From the NCBI RefSeq assembly GCF_002910915.1, contig NZ_NEUF01000119.1, forward strand, positions 1 through 64,000: a stretch of DNA of 64,000 nucleotides. Direction: 5' to 3'. This document shows, piece by piece, positions 23,271-32,906 of the stretch (position 1 is the first letter of the stretch; every line of letters begins with the position of its first letter). The position numbers were made by a program, and so were the translations under genes. Origin of the DNA: Streptomyces sp. SM10. Its GTDB lineage: Bacteria; Actinomycetota; Actinomycetes; Streptomycetales; Streptomycetaceae. Under the pieces are notes generated by a model that saw nothing but the letters and a program-made list of their open reading frames with translations, was not told where the DNA came from and did no database searches.

Positions 23271-24230
23271 ATGGTCTCCCTGCCCCGGTTCGCCCCGATG
23301 CTCGCCACCCCCGGCCGCCTGCCGTCCGCCTCCGTGGACGAGCGGTGGGCGTACGAGGTGAAGCAGGACGGGCAGCGGGCCATGGCCTGTCTGCCGGGGG
23401 ACGGCACGGTCCGGCTGCTGGCCAGGTCCGGGGCCGACATCACCGCGGCCTACCCGGACCTGGCGGGGCTCGGGCCCGCCCTCGGCGGCGTACCCGCGGT
23501 GCTGGACGGCGAGATCGTCGCCCTGGACGACCGGGGGCGCAGCGACTTCGAACGGCTTCAGTCCCGTATGGGGCTCTCCGGTTCGCCCGCGAAGGCCGCG
23601 CGCATGGCGCAGCGGGTCCCGGCCCATCTGGTGCTGTTCGACGCCGTGTTCCTGCGGGACAGGAGCCTCGTACCGCTGCCCTACACCGAGCGGCGCGCGG
23701 CGCTGGAGGGGCTCGGGCTGGACGGACCGCGCTGGTCGACCCCCGCGGTGGTCGTCGGGCACGGCGAGGAGGCCCTGGCCATGACGCGGGAGGCCGGGCT
23801 GGAGGGCGTGGTCGCGAAGCGGCTGAACTCCGTCTACGAGCCCGGGGTGCGCTCCCGTGCGTGGATCAAGATCCGCCACACCCGCACGGTGGACGTCATC
23901 GTCGGAGGCTGGGTGCCCGGACGCGGCCGGCTCGGCGGTCTGCCGGGGGCGCTGCTCGTGGGCGAACGGCACCCGGGCGGACTGCGTTACGCGGGCAGCG
24001 TCGGCACGGGGTGGAGCGACGCCGAGCGGATCCGGCTCGCCGAACTCCTCCGGGTGGCCGCGGTGGACACGTGCCCCTTCGACGAGACACCGCCGGTCGC
24101 GGGCGCCCACTGGGTGCTGCCCCGGCTGGTCGGCGAGGTGAAGTACTCGACCCGGACGAAGGCGGGACGGCTGCGCCAGCCGTCCTGGCACCGGCTGCGC
24201 CCGGACCTGGCACCGGACGACATCGGGTGA
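23271..24230 (+). CDS. ATP-dependent DNA ligase (LigD-type ligase domain)
   Basis: 319 residues. The adenylation lysine is K31 in EVKQDGQRAM (motif I, KxDG). Further nucleotidyltransferase motifs are VLDGEIVALD (III), EGVVAKRL (IV) and WIKIRHTRTVDV (V), followed by an OB domain containing GGWVPGRGRLGGLPGALLVG. It is a stand-alone ligase domain without the polymerase and nuclease parts of full LigD. A Ku gene converges from the right, 57 bases between stop codons, so the two likely serve non-homologous end joining. Confidence 0.9.
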   Translation: MVSLPRFAPMLATPGRLPSASVDERWAYEVKQDGQRAMACLPGDGTVRLLARSGADITAAYPDLAGLGPALGGVPAVLDGEIVALDDRGRSDFERLQSRMGLSGSPAKAARMAQRVPAHLVLFDAVFLRDRSLVPLPYTERRAALEGLGLDGPRWSTPAVVVGHGEEALAMTREAGLEGVVAKRLNSVYEPGVRSRAWIKIRHTRTVDVIVGGWVPGRGRLGGLPGALLVGERHPGGLRYAGSVGTGWSDAERIRLAELLRVAAVDTCPFDETPPVAGAHWVLPRLVGEVKYSTRTKAGRLRQPSWHRLRPDLAPDDIG

Positions 24231-24287
24231 CGGTGGCCTCGCCGGAAGGCCGGCCTCGGGCAGCGGCCGATCCAGAGGCTCCGCCCG

Positions 24288-25250
24288 TCAGGAGGCCGTC
24301 CGCTTCTTCGCCGCGGCCTTCCTGGCCGGCTGCTTCCTGGCCGCCGTCCTGCCCGATGCCGTCTTCTTCGCGGCCGTCTTCCCCGCTGCCGTCTTCTTCG
24401 AGGCCGAGGTGGCCTTCTTCCGGGCCCGGGGCTTGCCGGGCGTCATCTCGTGCACGGTCGCGTCCTCGCCCCGGGTCTCCCTGGCCGCCTTCACCGACGC
24501 GTTCAGCGCGGCCATCAGGTCCATGACCTTCCCCGGCTCCTCCTCCGTCTCCCCCGCCGCCGCCGGAAGCGCCTTGCCCTCGGACTTGGCCGCGAGCAGC
24601 TCCTCCAGCGCCTCCCGGTAGTGGTCGCGGAAGCCGGAGAGGTCGTCGAGGGCCATGCTGTCGGTCAGCTGCACGGCACGGGCGATCTCGTCCTCGTCCA
24701 GCTCGGTCTCCCGGGGCGCCAGTGACTCGGGGCTGCGGATCTCGTCCGGCCAGCGCATCGAGTGGAGCACGATCGCGTCCTCACGCACCCGCAGCAGGCC
24801 GAGCCGCTCCCGGTTGTGCCAGGCGAACTTCGCCACCGCGACCTTGTCGCTGCGCTCCAGCGCCTTCCGCAGCAGCGTGTACGGCTTCGCCGCGACCTGC
24901 CCGTCGACCGCGAGGTAGTAGCTGTCGCTGATGCGGACGGGATCGATGTCGTCGGCGTCCACGAACGCGACGATCTCGATGGCCTTCGCCGTCGGCAGCG
25001 GCATCCGGTCGAGTTCCTCGTCGGTGACGGGCACGGTCCGGTCCTTGGCGACCTCGTACCCCTTGCCGATCTCTTCCTGCGAGAGGACCTCACCGTCGAT
25101 CTCGCACACCTTGCGGGTGCGGATCCGGCCCATGTCCTCCTGGTGGTACTGGTGGAAGGAGATCGAGTGGTTCTCGGTGGCGGACACCACCTTGATCGGG
25201 ATGGTGACCAGCCCGAAGCTGATCGCTCCTGTCCACAGGGGCCGCGGCAT
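24288..25250 (-). CDS. ku: Ku-type DNA end-binding protein
   Basis: 320 residues. MPRPLWTGAISFGLVTIPIK is the classic opening of bacterial Ku and sets the start at 25250 rather than the longer frame to 25349. The Ku core runs to about 260 (KPYTLLRKALERSDKVAVAK, DDLSGFRDHYREALEELLAA). The tail is a Lys/Ala-rich DNA-binding extension (KKTAAGKTAAKKTASG), typical of actinobacterial Ku. It forms a homodimer ring on double-strand ends and recruits the ligase encoded next door. Confidence 0.93.
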   Translation of the reverse strand: MPRPLWTGAISFGLVTIPIKVVSATENHSISFHQYHQEDMGRIRTRKVCEIDGEVLSQEEIGKGYEVAKDRTVPVTDEELDRMPLPTAKAIEIVAFVDADDIDPVRISDSYYLAVDGQVAAKPYTLLRKALERSDKVAVAKFAWHNRERLGLLRVREDAIVLHSMRWPDEIRSPESLAPRETELDEDEIARAVQLTDSMALDDLSGFRDHYREALEELLAAKSEGKALPAAAGETEEEPGKVMDLMAALNASVKAARETRGEDATVHEMTPGKPRARKKATSASKKTAAGKTAAKKTASGRTAARKQPARKAAAKKRTAS

Positions 25251-25439
25251 CCGGATACCTCCAGACCCCCCTGGTGGCTTGGCCGGGAGGCGGACCGGAG
25301 CGCCTGGAAGGGAGACCGGCCCGAGAGGGCCGAGGCGCGGCCGGACCACCGCCCGTATCCACGATCCTCGCGCCCCCGCCCCCGGACCGCATGTGGATCA
25401 CCGGGGCCCGGTCACCGGCGGGGCAGGTCCGTCTCGCCG
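25251..25439. other. Gap upstream of ku
   Basis: No credible gene or strong hairpin. It leads into the regulator remnant at 25440-25729. Confidence 0.4.
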
Positions 25440-25729
25440 ACCACCTGGCCCCCGCTGCGACATCCCCTGGCGCCACTTCACCGGCCGTTACAGCCGGGCC
25501 AGGCCCGCCCCCGGGCAGCGGGCCAAGTTCGAGGCCGCGATCGTCGCCGATCGAGTCGGCCCGCAAGACCATCGACCACCCCGAGGTCGGCCCGCTCACC
25601 CTGGACTGCGACGTGCTGGTCGCCCCTGGCAGCGACCTGAGGGTCGTCACCTACACGGCGGCCCCCGGCAGCGAGGCGGCCGCCCGGCTGGGCCTGCTGG
25701 ACGTCATCGGCATCCAGGCGATGACCTGA
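25440..25729 (+). pseudogene. Remnant of an XRE/MmyB-type regulator
   Basis: The last 55 residues (IDHPEVGPLTLDCDVLVAPG ... VVTYTAAPGSEAAARLGLLD) match the C-terminal end of the MmyB-like ligand-binding domain found in Streptomyces XRE regulators. A short piece upstream, HFTGRYSRARPAPGQRAKFE, lies in another frame and also looks like part of that domain. The helix-turn-helix head is missing. Deletion plus frameshift is the simplest reading. Confidence 0.6.
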
Positions 25730-25873
25730 GTCGTTCACCTCTCCTCCACACTTTCATCACGATTCCGCTTCCTTTCCACCGAAGCGGCCGCCCCCCGGAC
25801 CCCCCGCTGCGAGCATCACCCCCCGAACGCACAGCACTACGCACAGCAGTACGCACAGCACCTTGGGGGGCAC

Positions 25874-26746
25874 ATGAGGACACACGGGATGAAGGGCCGG
25901 CTCAGGATGTCGGCGGGGGCCGCGGCCCTGGCGCTGGCCCTGACCGGCTGCGGAGGCGGGGGCGACGACGGAGCGAGCGGGGACGCAAAGCCAGCGTCCG
26001 CTTCGCCCTCGCCGTCGAAGGAACGGGCCCTCGCGCTCGCCGACGACACGGCGGGCGCGGAGGCTGGCGAGGAGATCGAGGTCAAGGCGCTCGCCAACGA
26101 CCTGGTGACCCTGGAGGACGGCACCGACGCCGCCCTCCTGGACACCTACGAACCGGCCGAGTTGACCGTCACCGCGGAGAGCCCGACATCGCACGGGACC
26201 GTCACGGCCGAGGGGACCACACTTGTGTACACCCCTGCGGACGGATACTCCGGCGAGGACGAGTTCACGTACGAGGTCGCGGTGAAGGGGGCCAAGGGCA
26301 AGGGTTCGTTGGAGGACAGCGCGCTCGTACGGATCACCGTGTCCGCGCCCACCCCCTCCCCGACGCCGACACCGAAGCCCACCCCGACCCCGGCGGTCGC
26401 GAAGACACCGAAGGCCGAGAGGACCACGAAGCCCGCCGCACCCACGGTCCGCTACGCGAACTGCGATGCCGCACGCGCCGCGGGGGCCGCCCCCGTGCGG
26501 CGCGGCGACCCCGGTTACGCCGCACACCTGGACCGTGACGGCGACGGGATCGGCTGCGAGCCGTACCGATCGTCGAGCGGCGGATCGTCCGGCGGGAGTT
26601 CGAGCGGGGGCTCCAGCGGCGGGAGCAGCACCTCCTACGCCAACTGCACCGCCGTACGCGCCGCAGGGGCCGCCCCCATCCACCGCGGTGATCCCGGATA
26701 CGGATCGCACCTCGACCGCGACGGCGACGGAATCGCCTGCGAGTAG
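25874..26746 (+). CDS. Lipoprotein with Ig-like domain and two excalibur domains
   Basis: 290 residues. Lipobox LTGC with C26. A beta-rich Ig/cadherin-like module (about 55-155, SHGTVTAEGTTLVYTPADGY) precedes a Pro/Thr linker (TPSPTPTPKPTPTPAVA). Two excalibur domains follow at about 193-230 and 254-290; each carries DRDGDGI-x-CE, an EF-hand-like calcium loop with conserved cysteines, joined by a Gly/Ser linker. The two copies are near identical, a recent internal duplication. It sits on the outer face of the membrane and may bind calcium; its role is unknown. Confidence 0.87.
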   Translation: MRTHGMKGRLRMSAGAAALALALTGCGGGGDDGASGDAKPASASPSPSKERALALADDTAGAEAGEEIEVKALANDLVTLEDGTDAALLDTYEPAELTVTAESPTSHGTVTAEGTTLVYTPADGYSGEDEFTYEVAVKGAKGKGSLEDSALVRITVSAPTPSPTPTPKPTPTPAVAKTPKAERTTKPAAPTVRYANCDAARAAGAAPVRRGDPGYAAHLDRDGDGIGCEPYRSSSGGSSGGSSSGGSSGGSSTSYANCTAVRAAGAAPIHRGDPGYGSHLDRDGDGIACE

Positions 26747-26770
26747 CCCACCCCGTCCCCACACTCACCG

Positions 26771-26814
26771 CAGCCGCCTCCGGTCCACACCGGGGGTGGC
26801 TGCTCTTTTTCTAT
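26771..26814 (+). terminator. Hairpin with T-tract after the excalibur gene
   Basis: GCAGCCGCC pairs with GGTGGCTGC (one G-T pair), with an inner CCGG stem, followed by TCTTTTTCT. A good intrinsic terminator, unusual here in having a T-run. Confidence 0.8.
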
Positions 26815-26829
26815 CTGCTTCAAGCACGC

Positions 26830-26853
26830 TATAAATGAGCAACTTCGAGCAAC
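26830..26853 (+). promoter_or_regulatory. Aldolase promoter with tandem GAGCAAC repeats
   Basis: TATAAA (26830-26835) is a strong -10. GAGCAAC occurs at 26837-26843 and 26847-26853, exactly 10 bases apart and just downstream of the -10. Direct repeats in helical phase are typical of DeoR-family operators; a DeoR gene is the second gene of the operon. Confidence 0.65.
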
Positions 26854-26895
26854 AATCGCCTGGGTTCACGCAGCCCACCTCCGCGAAGGACACTC

Positions 26896-27738
26896 ATGCC
26901 GCTCATATCCACCGGTGACATCACGCACGGTGCCCGGACCCATGCGACCGGCGTCGGGGCCTTCAACGTCGTGCAGATCGAGCACGCCCAGGCCATCGCA
27001 CGCGGGGCGGAGACCGCCGGGCTGCCGGTGATCCTCCAGATCAGCGAGAACACCGCCCGCTACCACGGGGCCCTCGAACCGATCGGGCTCGCCTCTCTCG
27101 CCGTCGCCCGCGCCTCGGGGGTGCCGGTGGCCGTGCACCTCGACCACGCCGAGTCGGCCGACCTGGTCCGCGAGGCCGTCCGGCTCGGCTTCACCTCCGT
27201 GATGTTCGACGCCTCGGCGCTCCCCTACGACGACAACGTCGCCGCGACCCGCGAGATCACCGCCTACTGCCACAGCCACGGGGTCTGGGTCGAGGCCGAA
27301 CTCGGCGAGATCGGCGGCAAGGACGGGGCGCACGCCCCCGGCGTGCGGACCGATCCGGACGAGGCGCGGGCGTTCGTCGAGGCCACGGCCGTCGACGCGC
27401 TCGCGGTCGCCGTCGGTAGTTCGCACGCGATGCTGACCCGCGACGCCGTCCTCGACTTCGCGCTGATCTCCCGGCTGCGCGACGCGGTGGGGGTCCCGCT
27501 CGTCCTGCACGGCTCCTCGGGCGTCGGGGACGCGGGCCTCGCCGCGGCGATCGGCGCCGGCATGACGAAGGTCAACATCTCCACGCACCTCAACAAGCTG
27601 TTCACCCGGGCCGTCCGCGCCCACCTGGACACCCACGCCGACGCCGCCGACCCCCGCGCCTATCTCGGCCCGGCCCGCGACGCGGTCGCCGCGGAGGTGG
27701 CACGCCTGCTGGACGTCCTGGCCCGGTCCGGGCGATAG
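26896..27738 (+). CDS. Class II fructose-bisphosphate/tagatose-bisphosphate-type aldolase
   Basis: 280 residues, zinc-dependent class II aldolase. Metal and active-site blocks are visible: VHLDHAESADLVREAV (zinc His and Asp), EAELGEIGGKDG, LVLHGSSGVGDAGL and KVNISTHLNKLF. The length fits the GatY/KbaY/AgaY group of ketose-bisphosphate aldolases more than FbaA. It would cleave a sugar bisphosphate to DHAP and an aldehyde in a sugar or amino-sugar pathway. The ATG follows GAAGGAC. The next gene is a DeoR repressor 26 bases downstream. Confidence 0.87.
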   Translation: MPLISTGDITHGARTHATGVGAFNVVQIEHAQAIARGAETAGLPVILQISENTARYHGALEPIGLASLAVARASGVPVAVHLDHAESADLVREAVRLGFTSVMFDASALPYDDNVAATREITAYCHSHGVWVEAELGEIGGKDGAHAPGVRTDPDEARAFVEATAVDALAVAVGSSHAMLTRDAVLDFALISRLRDAVGVPLVLHGSSGVGDAGLAAAIGAGMTKVNISTHLNKLFTRAVRAHLDTHADAADPRAYLGPARDAVAAEVARLLDVLARSGR

Positions 27739-27764
27739 GGTTCGGTCCGAGCAAGGAGGACCAG

Positions 27765-28544
27765 GTGGCGGCACACACACGATGGACCCGGCTGCTGGAG
27801 ATCCTCAGCGACCAGGGCCACCTCGACGTACTCGACGCGGCCGAGCGGCTCGGCTGTTCCGCCGCCACCGTCCGCCGCGACCTGGACGAGCTCGCCCGGC
27901 AGAACCTGCTGACCCGCACCCGGGGCGGCGCGGTGGTCAGCAGCGTCGCCTACGACCTGCCGCTGCGCTACAAGGCGGCCCGCAGGGCCGACGAGAAGCA
28001 GCGCATCGCGAAGGCCGCGGCCGCACTCGTCCCGGCGGGCTCCACCGTCGGCCTCAACGGCGGCACGACGACCTCCGAGGTCGCCAGGGAGCTGGCCCTG
28101 CGCCCGGAGCCGTCGGGCGGAGGCACGGCGCTGACCGTGGTGACCAACGCGATCAACATCGCCAACGAGCTCGCGGTCCGCCCCCAGGTGAAGATCGTCG
28201 TCACCGGCGGAGTGGCCAGGCCCAACTCGTACGAACTCGTCGGCCCCCTGGTCGACTCCGTCCTGCGCACCTTCGCCCTGGACTACACGATCCTCGGCGT
28301 GGACGCGGTGCACCCCCGCTTCGGAGCGGCCACCCACGACGAGTCCGAGGCCGGCGCCAACCGCGCCCTTGCCGAGTGCGCGGGCACGGTGATCGTGGTC
28401 GCCGACTCCTCCAAGCTGGGACGCCGCGCCTTCGCCCAGGTCTGCGAGACGGGCGCGGTGTCGGTCCTGGTGACGGACCAGGACGCGCCCGACGACGTCG
28501 TCGGGGAGTTCACCGCCCTGGGGATCGACGTCCTGCGGGTGTGA
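27765..28544 (+). CDS. DeoR/GlpR-family repressor
   Basis: 259 residues from the GTG (AGGAGGACC upstream). The head (RWTRLLEILSDQGHLDVLDA, GCSAATVRRDLDELARQNLL) is the DeoR winged helix; the rest is the ISOCOT sugar-phosphate domain (VGLNGGTTTSEVARELALRP, VVTGGVARPNSYELVGPLVD, GVDAVHPRFGAATHDESEAG). It is expected to respond to the phosphosugar handled by the upstream aldolase and to bind the tandem GAGCAAC sites at 26837-26853. Confidence 0.88.
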   Translation: MAAHTRWTRLLEILSDQGHLDVLDAAERLGCSAATVRRDLDELARQNLLTRTRGGAVVSSVAYDLPLRYKAARRADEKQRIAKAAAALVPAGSTVGLNGGTTTSEVARELALRPEPSGGGTALTVVTNAINIANELAVRPQVKIVVTGGVARPNSYELVGPLVDSVLRTFALDYTILGVDAVHPRFGAATHDESEAGANRALAECAGTVIVVADSSKLGRRAFAQVCETGAVSVLVTDQDAPDDVVGEFTALGIDVLRV

Positions 28545-28592
28545 ACCGGCCGCACGTCGGCGACGGTCACTCGGGGGCGAACCGGCCACCGG

Positions 28593-29117
28593 TCAGCGGT
28601 AGTCCTCCGGGTAGTCCTGCATCCAGGCGTTGACGCGGTCCCGGGTGCCGATCAGTTCGGAGCGGTGCTTCTCCAGGTTCGGGGTGGTGAGGTCGCCGTC
28701 CAGTGCCGTCCGCAGCGTGGCGATCCAGGCGATGGGCTCCTTGAAGTGGCCGGGCCCCTTCCGATCGGCCTTCATCGCCTTGTCCAGGCCGCCCAGTTCC
28801 TCGTTGACCCGCCCCAGGAAGTAGGCGCAGTTCGCGCCCCCCGGGGCGCAGCCGTCCTGGTAGGTGGCCTGGAGTCCGGCGAAGGCGTCGCGCACCTTCT
28901 TCGTCGGGTCGGGGCCCACCTCGATGACCGGCGTCGCCGCGGGTGAGGGCGTGGCCGTCTTCTCGGCCTCGGCCCTGGCCGCCTGGGCCGAGGCCGGGTC
29001 GACGTACGGGACGTCGCTTCCGGGTCCGTCGGTGGTGGTCGCGGCGCTGCAGCCCACCAGCAGCGCTCCCAGGATCACGGCCGGTATCGCGGCACGCAGG
29101 CCGGTGCGGTTCAACAT
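28593..29117 (-). CDS. Lipoprotein of unknown function
   Basis: 174 residues. The ATG at 29117 has GAGGGGGG upstream and gives an ideal signal: RTGLRAAIPAVILGALLVGC with C23 after LVG. The mature part has a Ser/Pro/Thr-rich linker, then a helical domain with a Cys pair (DGCAPGGANCAYFLGRV) and ends WMQDYPEDYR. Family not recognised; common style in Streptomyces. Confidence 0.78.
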   Translation of the reverse strand: MLNRTGLRAAIPAVILGALLVGCSAATTTDGPGSDVPYVDPASAQAARAEAEKTATPSPAATPVIEVGPDPTKKVRDAFAGLQATYQDGCAPGGANCAYFLGRVNEELGGLDKAMKADRKGPGHFKEPIAWIATLRTALDGDLTTPNLEKHRSELIGTRDRVNAWMQDYPEDYR

Positions 29118-29119
29118 GA

Positions 29120-30781
<1,662 letters not shown>

Positions 30782-30872
30782 CCGGGAGCCCGGGCCGACC
30801 CGTCTCCGGGCGGGCGGCCTATCCTCGGATCCTCGGACAGAGACGCGGAACGAGCGAGCGAAGGTGGCGGCA

Positions 30873-31175
30873 ATGGCGAAGGTCCCGGCAGCGGCAGTGG
30901 CGGCGGGCGGTCTCGTCGGCGGGTACGCGATCGCCCGCTGGACGAAGAAGCGCCCACTGGGCGGCGTCGCACTCGCCGCCGCCGGCTCCGTCGCCGCGTA
31001 CGAGTGGAACCGGCAGGCCGGGGCCAGGGCCGCCACCGGGCTGACCGTCGCCTACGTCGCCGCGTTCGCCGGCTCGCACCCGCTCGCCAAGAAGGTCGGC
31101 GCCTGGCCCTCGGTCTTCGCCGTCGCCGGCGGGGTCGCCGCCGCGTCCTGGGCCGTCACCCGCCGCAGCGCCTGA
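30873..31175 (+). CDS. Small integral membrane protein
   Basis: 100 residues with three or four hydrophobic segments (VAAGGLVGGYAIARW, PLGGVALAAAGSVAAYEWNR, LTVAYVAAFAGSHPLAKKVG, SVFAVAGGVAAASWAVTRR). GAAGG lies about 10 bases before the ATG. The family is a common Streptomyces membrane protein without known function. A shared hairpin at 31322-31361 ends it against the convergent DUF445 gene. Confidence 0.75.
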   Translation: MAKVPAAAVAAGGLVGGYAIARWTKKRPLGGVALAAAGSVAAYEWNRQAGARAATGLTVAYVAAFAGSHPLAKKVGAWPSVFAVAGGVAAASWAVTRRSA

Positions 31176-31321
31176 CAGCAGGCCACCGGCGCCGCACCCG
31201 GCACCCGGCCGGCACAGCATCCGGTCACGCCCTGCGGGATGCCCGGCGCGAGAAAGTCCCGTCCCGGGGATTGAACACCGGCGCCGCGGGGTGCGTACTG
31301 AAGAGCAACTCCCCGCGTGAC

Positions 31322-31361
31322 CCGGGGACGTGCCCGGACGACAGGACGGGCACGTCCCCGG
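31322..31361. terminator. 15-bp bidirectional hairpin
   Basis: CCGGGGACGTGCCCG (31322-31336) and its complement (31347-31361), loop 10. It lies between convergent genes and touches the DUF445 stop codon. Confidence 0.85.
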
Positions 31362-32762
31362 TCAGCCTCCCAGCGCGTGGGACACCGAGTGGATCGCCAG
31401 GCCGGCCAGCGCGCCCACCACCGTGCCGTTGATCCGGATGAACTGCAGGTCGCGGCCGATGTGCGCCTCGATCTTCTTCGACGTCTGGTCCGCGTCCCAG
31501 CCGGCCACCGTGTCGCTGATCAGTGAAGTGATCTCCGTCCGGTACGTCGTGACGACATACGCCGCCGCGTCCTCCAGCCAGCCCTCCAGCTTGGCCTGCA
31601 GCCGCTCGTCCGTGGACAGCCTGGCGCCCAGCGACATCAGCGAGGCCCGGGCCCGCAGCCGCAGCTCGCTCCGCTCGTCCTCGGCCGCCGCGATGATCAT
31701 CGTGCGGACGGAGGACCAGGCGGAGGCGATGACGTCCTGGACCTCACCGCGCCCCAGGATCTCCGACTTCAGCCGCTCCACCCTGGCCCGGGTGTCCGAG
31801 TCCGTCTGGAGGTCGGCGGCGAAGTCCGTCAGGAACGTGTCGATCGAACCGCGCGCCGGATGGCCCGGCATGTCACGCATCTCCGTGACGAAGCGCAGAA
31901 GCTCCTTGTAGACCCGCTCGCCCACCCGCTTGTCCACGAACCGCGGCGTCCAGCCGGGTGCCCCGCCCTGCACCGCGTCCATGACGGAGTCACCGTGCAG
32001 GACCAGCCAGTCGTGCGCCCGCACGCAGACCAGGTCGACCACCCTGCGGTGCCCGCCGTCCGCGACGATCCGCTCCAGCATCTTGCCTATCCCCGGGCCG
32101 ACTTCCGCCGCGTCCGCCCGCCGGGTGATCGCCTCCCCGACCACCGCCTGCACGTCGGAGTCCCGCAGCACGGTCAGCGCACCGCGCAGCGCGGTCGCCA
32201 GCTCGGCGGTGACCCGGTCCGCGTGCTCGGGCTCCGCCAGCCACGCCCCGAGGCGCGAACCGACGCCCAGAGCGTGAATTCGGTCACGAACGACGTCCCC
32301 GGAGAGAAAATTCTCGCCGACGAAGGAACCGAGTGAGGCCCCCAACTGGTCCTTCTTGGTGGGAATGATGGCGGTGTGCGGAATGGGCAGACCGAGCGGG
32401 CGCCGGAAGAGCGCCGTGACGGCGAACCAGTCCGCCAGCGCACCGACCATCCCCGCCTCGGCAGCCGCTGCGACGTAGCCCGGCCAGCCGCCCACACCCG
32501 CGTTCTCCGCCCAGGTGGCGAGAACGTACACGAGAGCGACGAGCAGGAGCAGACCTGTGGCGGTGGTCTTCATGCGGCGCACACCGCGCCGCTTCTCCTC
32601 ATCGGCGGCGGTGTACGCGAACCCGCCGAGCGAGGGCCTCGGCCGCCCGCCGGAAGTCGCCGGCTTCCCGGCCGGCGCGGCCCCGATGCCCGGCCGCCCG
32701 GACCCACGGCCCTCAGGCCCGGATCCCGTTCCCTGTCCCGCGTCCTGTTCCATCCGCTCCAC
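31362..32762 (-). CDS. DUF445 membrane protein
   Basis: 466 residues. A Gly/Pro-rich head, a helix near 67-85 (ATGLLLLVALVYVLATW), the DUF445 signature AEAGMVGALADWFAVTALFRRPLGLPIPHTAIIP, a long alpha-helical middle and a final helix (INGTVVGALAGLAIHSVSHA). DUF445 proteins (YjiN, YheB relatives) are inner-membrane proteins; function unclear. The first ~60 residues are an actinobacterial addition. The start is the longest ATG; a shorter start inside the head is possible. Confidence 0.85.
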   Translation of the reverse strand: MERMEQDAGQGTGSGPEGRGSGRPGIGAAPAGKPATSGGRPRPSLGGFAYTAADEEKRRGVRRMKTTATGLLLLVALVYVLATWAENAGVGGWPGYVAAAAEAGMVGALADWFAVTALFRRPLGLPIPHTAIIPTKKDQLGASLGSFVGENFLSGDVVRDRIHALGVGSRLGAWLAEPEHADRVTAELATALRGALTVLRDSDVQAVVGEAITRRADAAEVGPGIGKMLERIVADGGHRRVVDLVCVRAHDWLVLHGDSVMDAVQGGAPGWTPRFVDKRVGERVYKELLRFVTEMRDMPGHPARGSIDTFLTDFAADLQTDSDTRARVERLKSEILGRGEVQDVIASAWSSVRTMIIAAAEDERSELRLRARASLMSLGARLSTDERLQAKLEGWLEDAAAYVVTTYRTEITSLISDTVAGWDADQTSKKIEAHIGRDLQFIRINGTVVGALAGLAIHSVSHALGG

Positions 32763-32906
32763 CCGTCCGCGTACGCCTCACGCCGTGCCGTACGCATTGT
32801 CCCTACCTCCCCTACTCCCGGGGTGCACGTCGAGTTCCCCAGGGCCTGTCGCATCATGAGAGCAACCCGAACAACGGGCCCGAACCCGCAAGGAGAAACA
32901 CCGCAG

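Noticed and set aside
25250..25349. Longer Ku start at 25349
   Set aside because: The extra 33 residues are Pro/Gly-rich and the conserved Ku opening begins at 25250.
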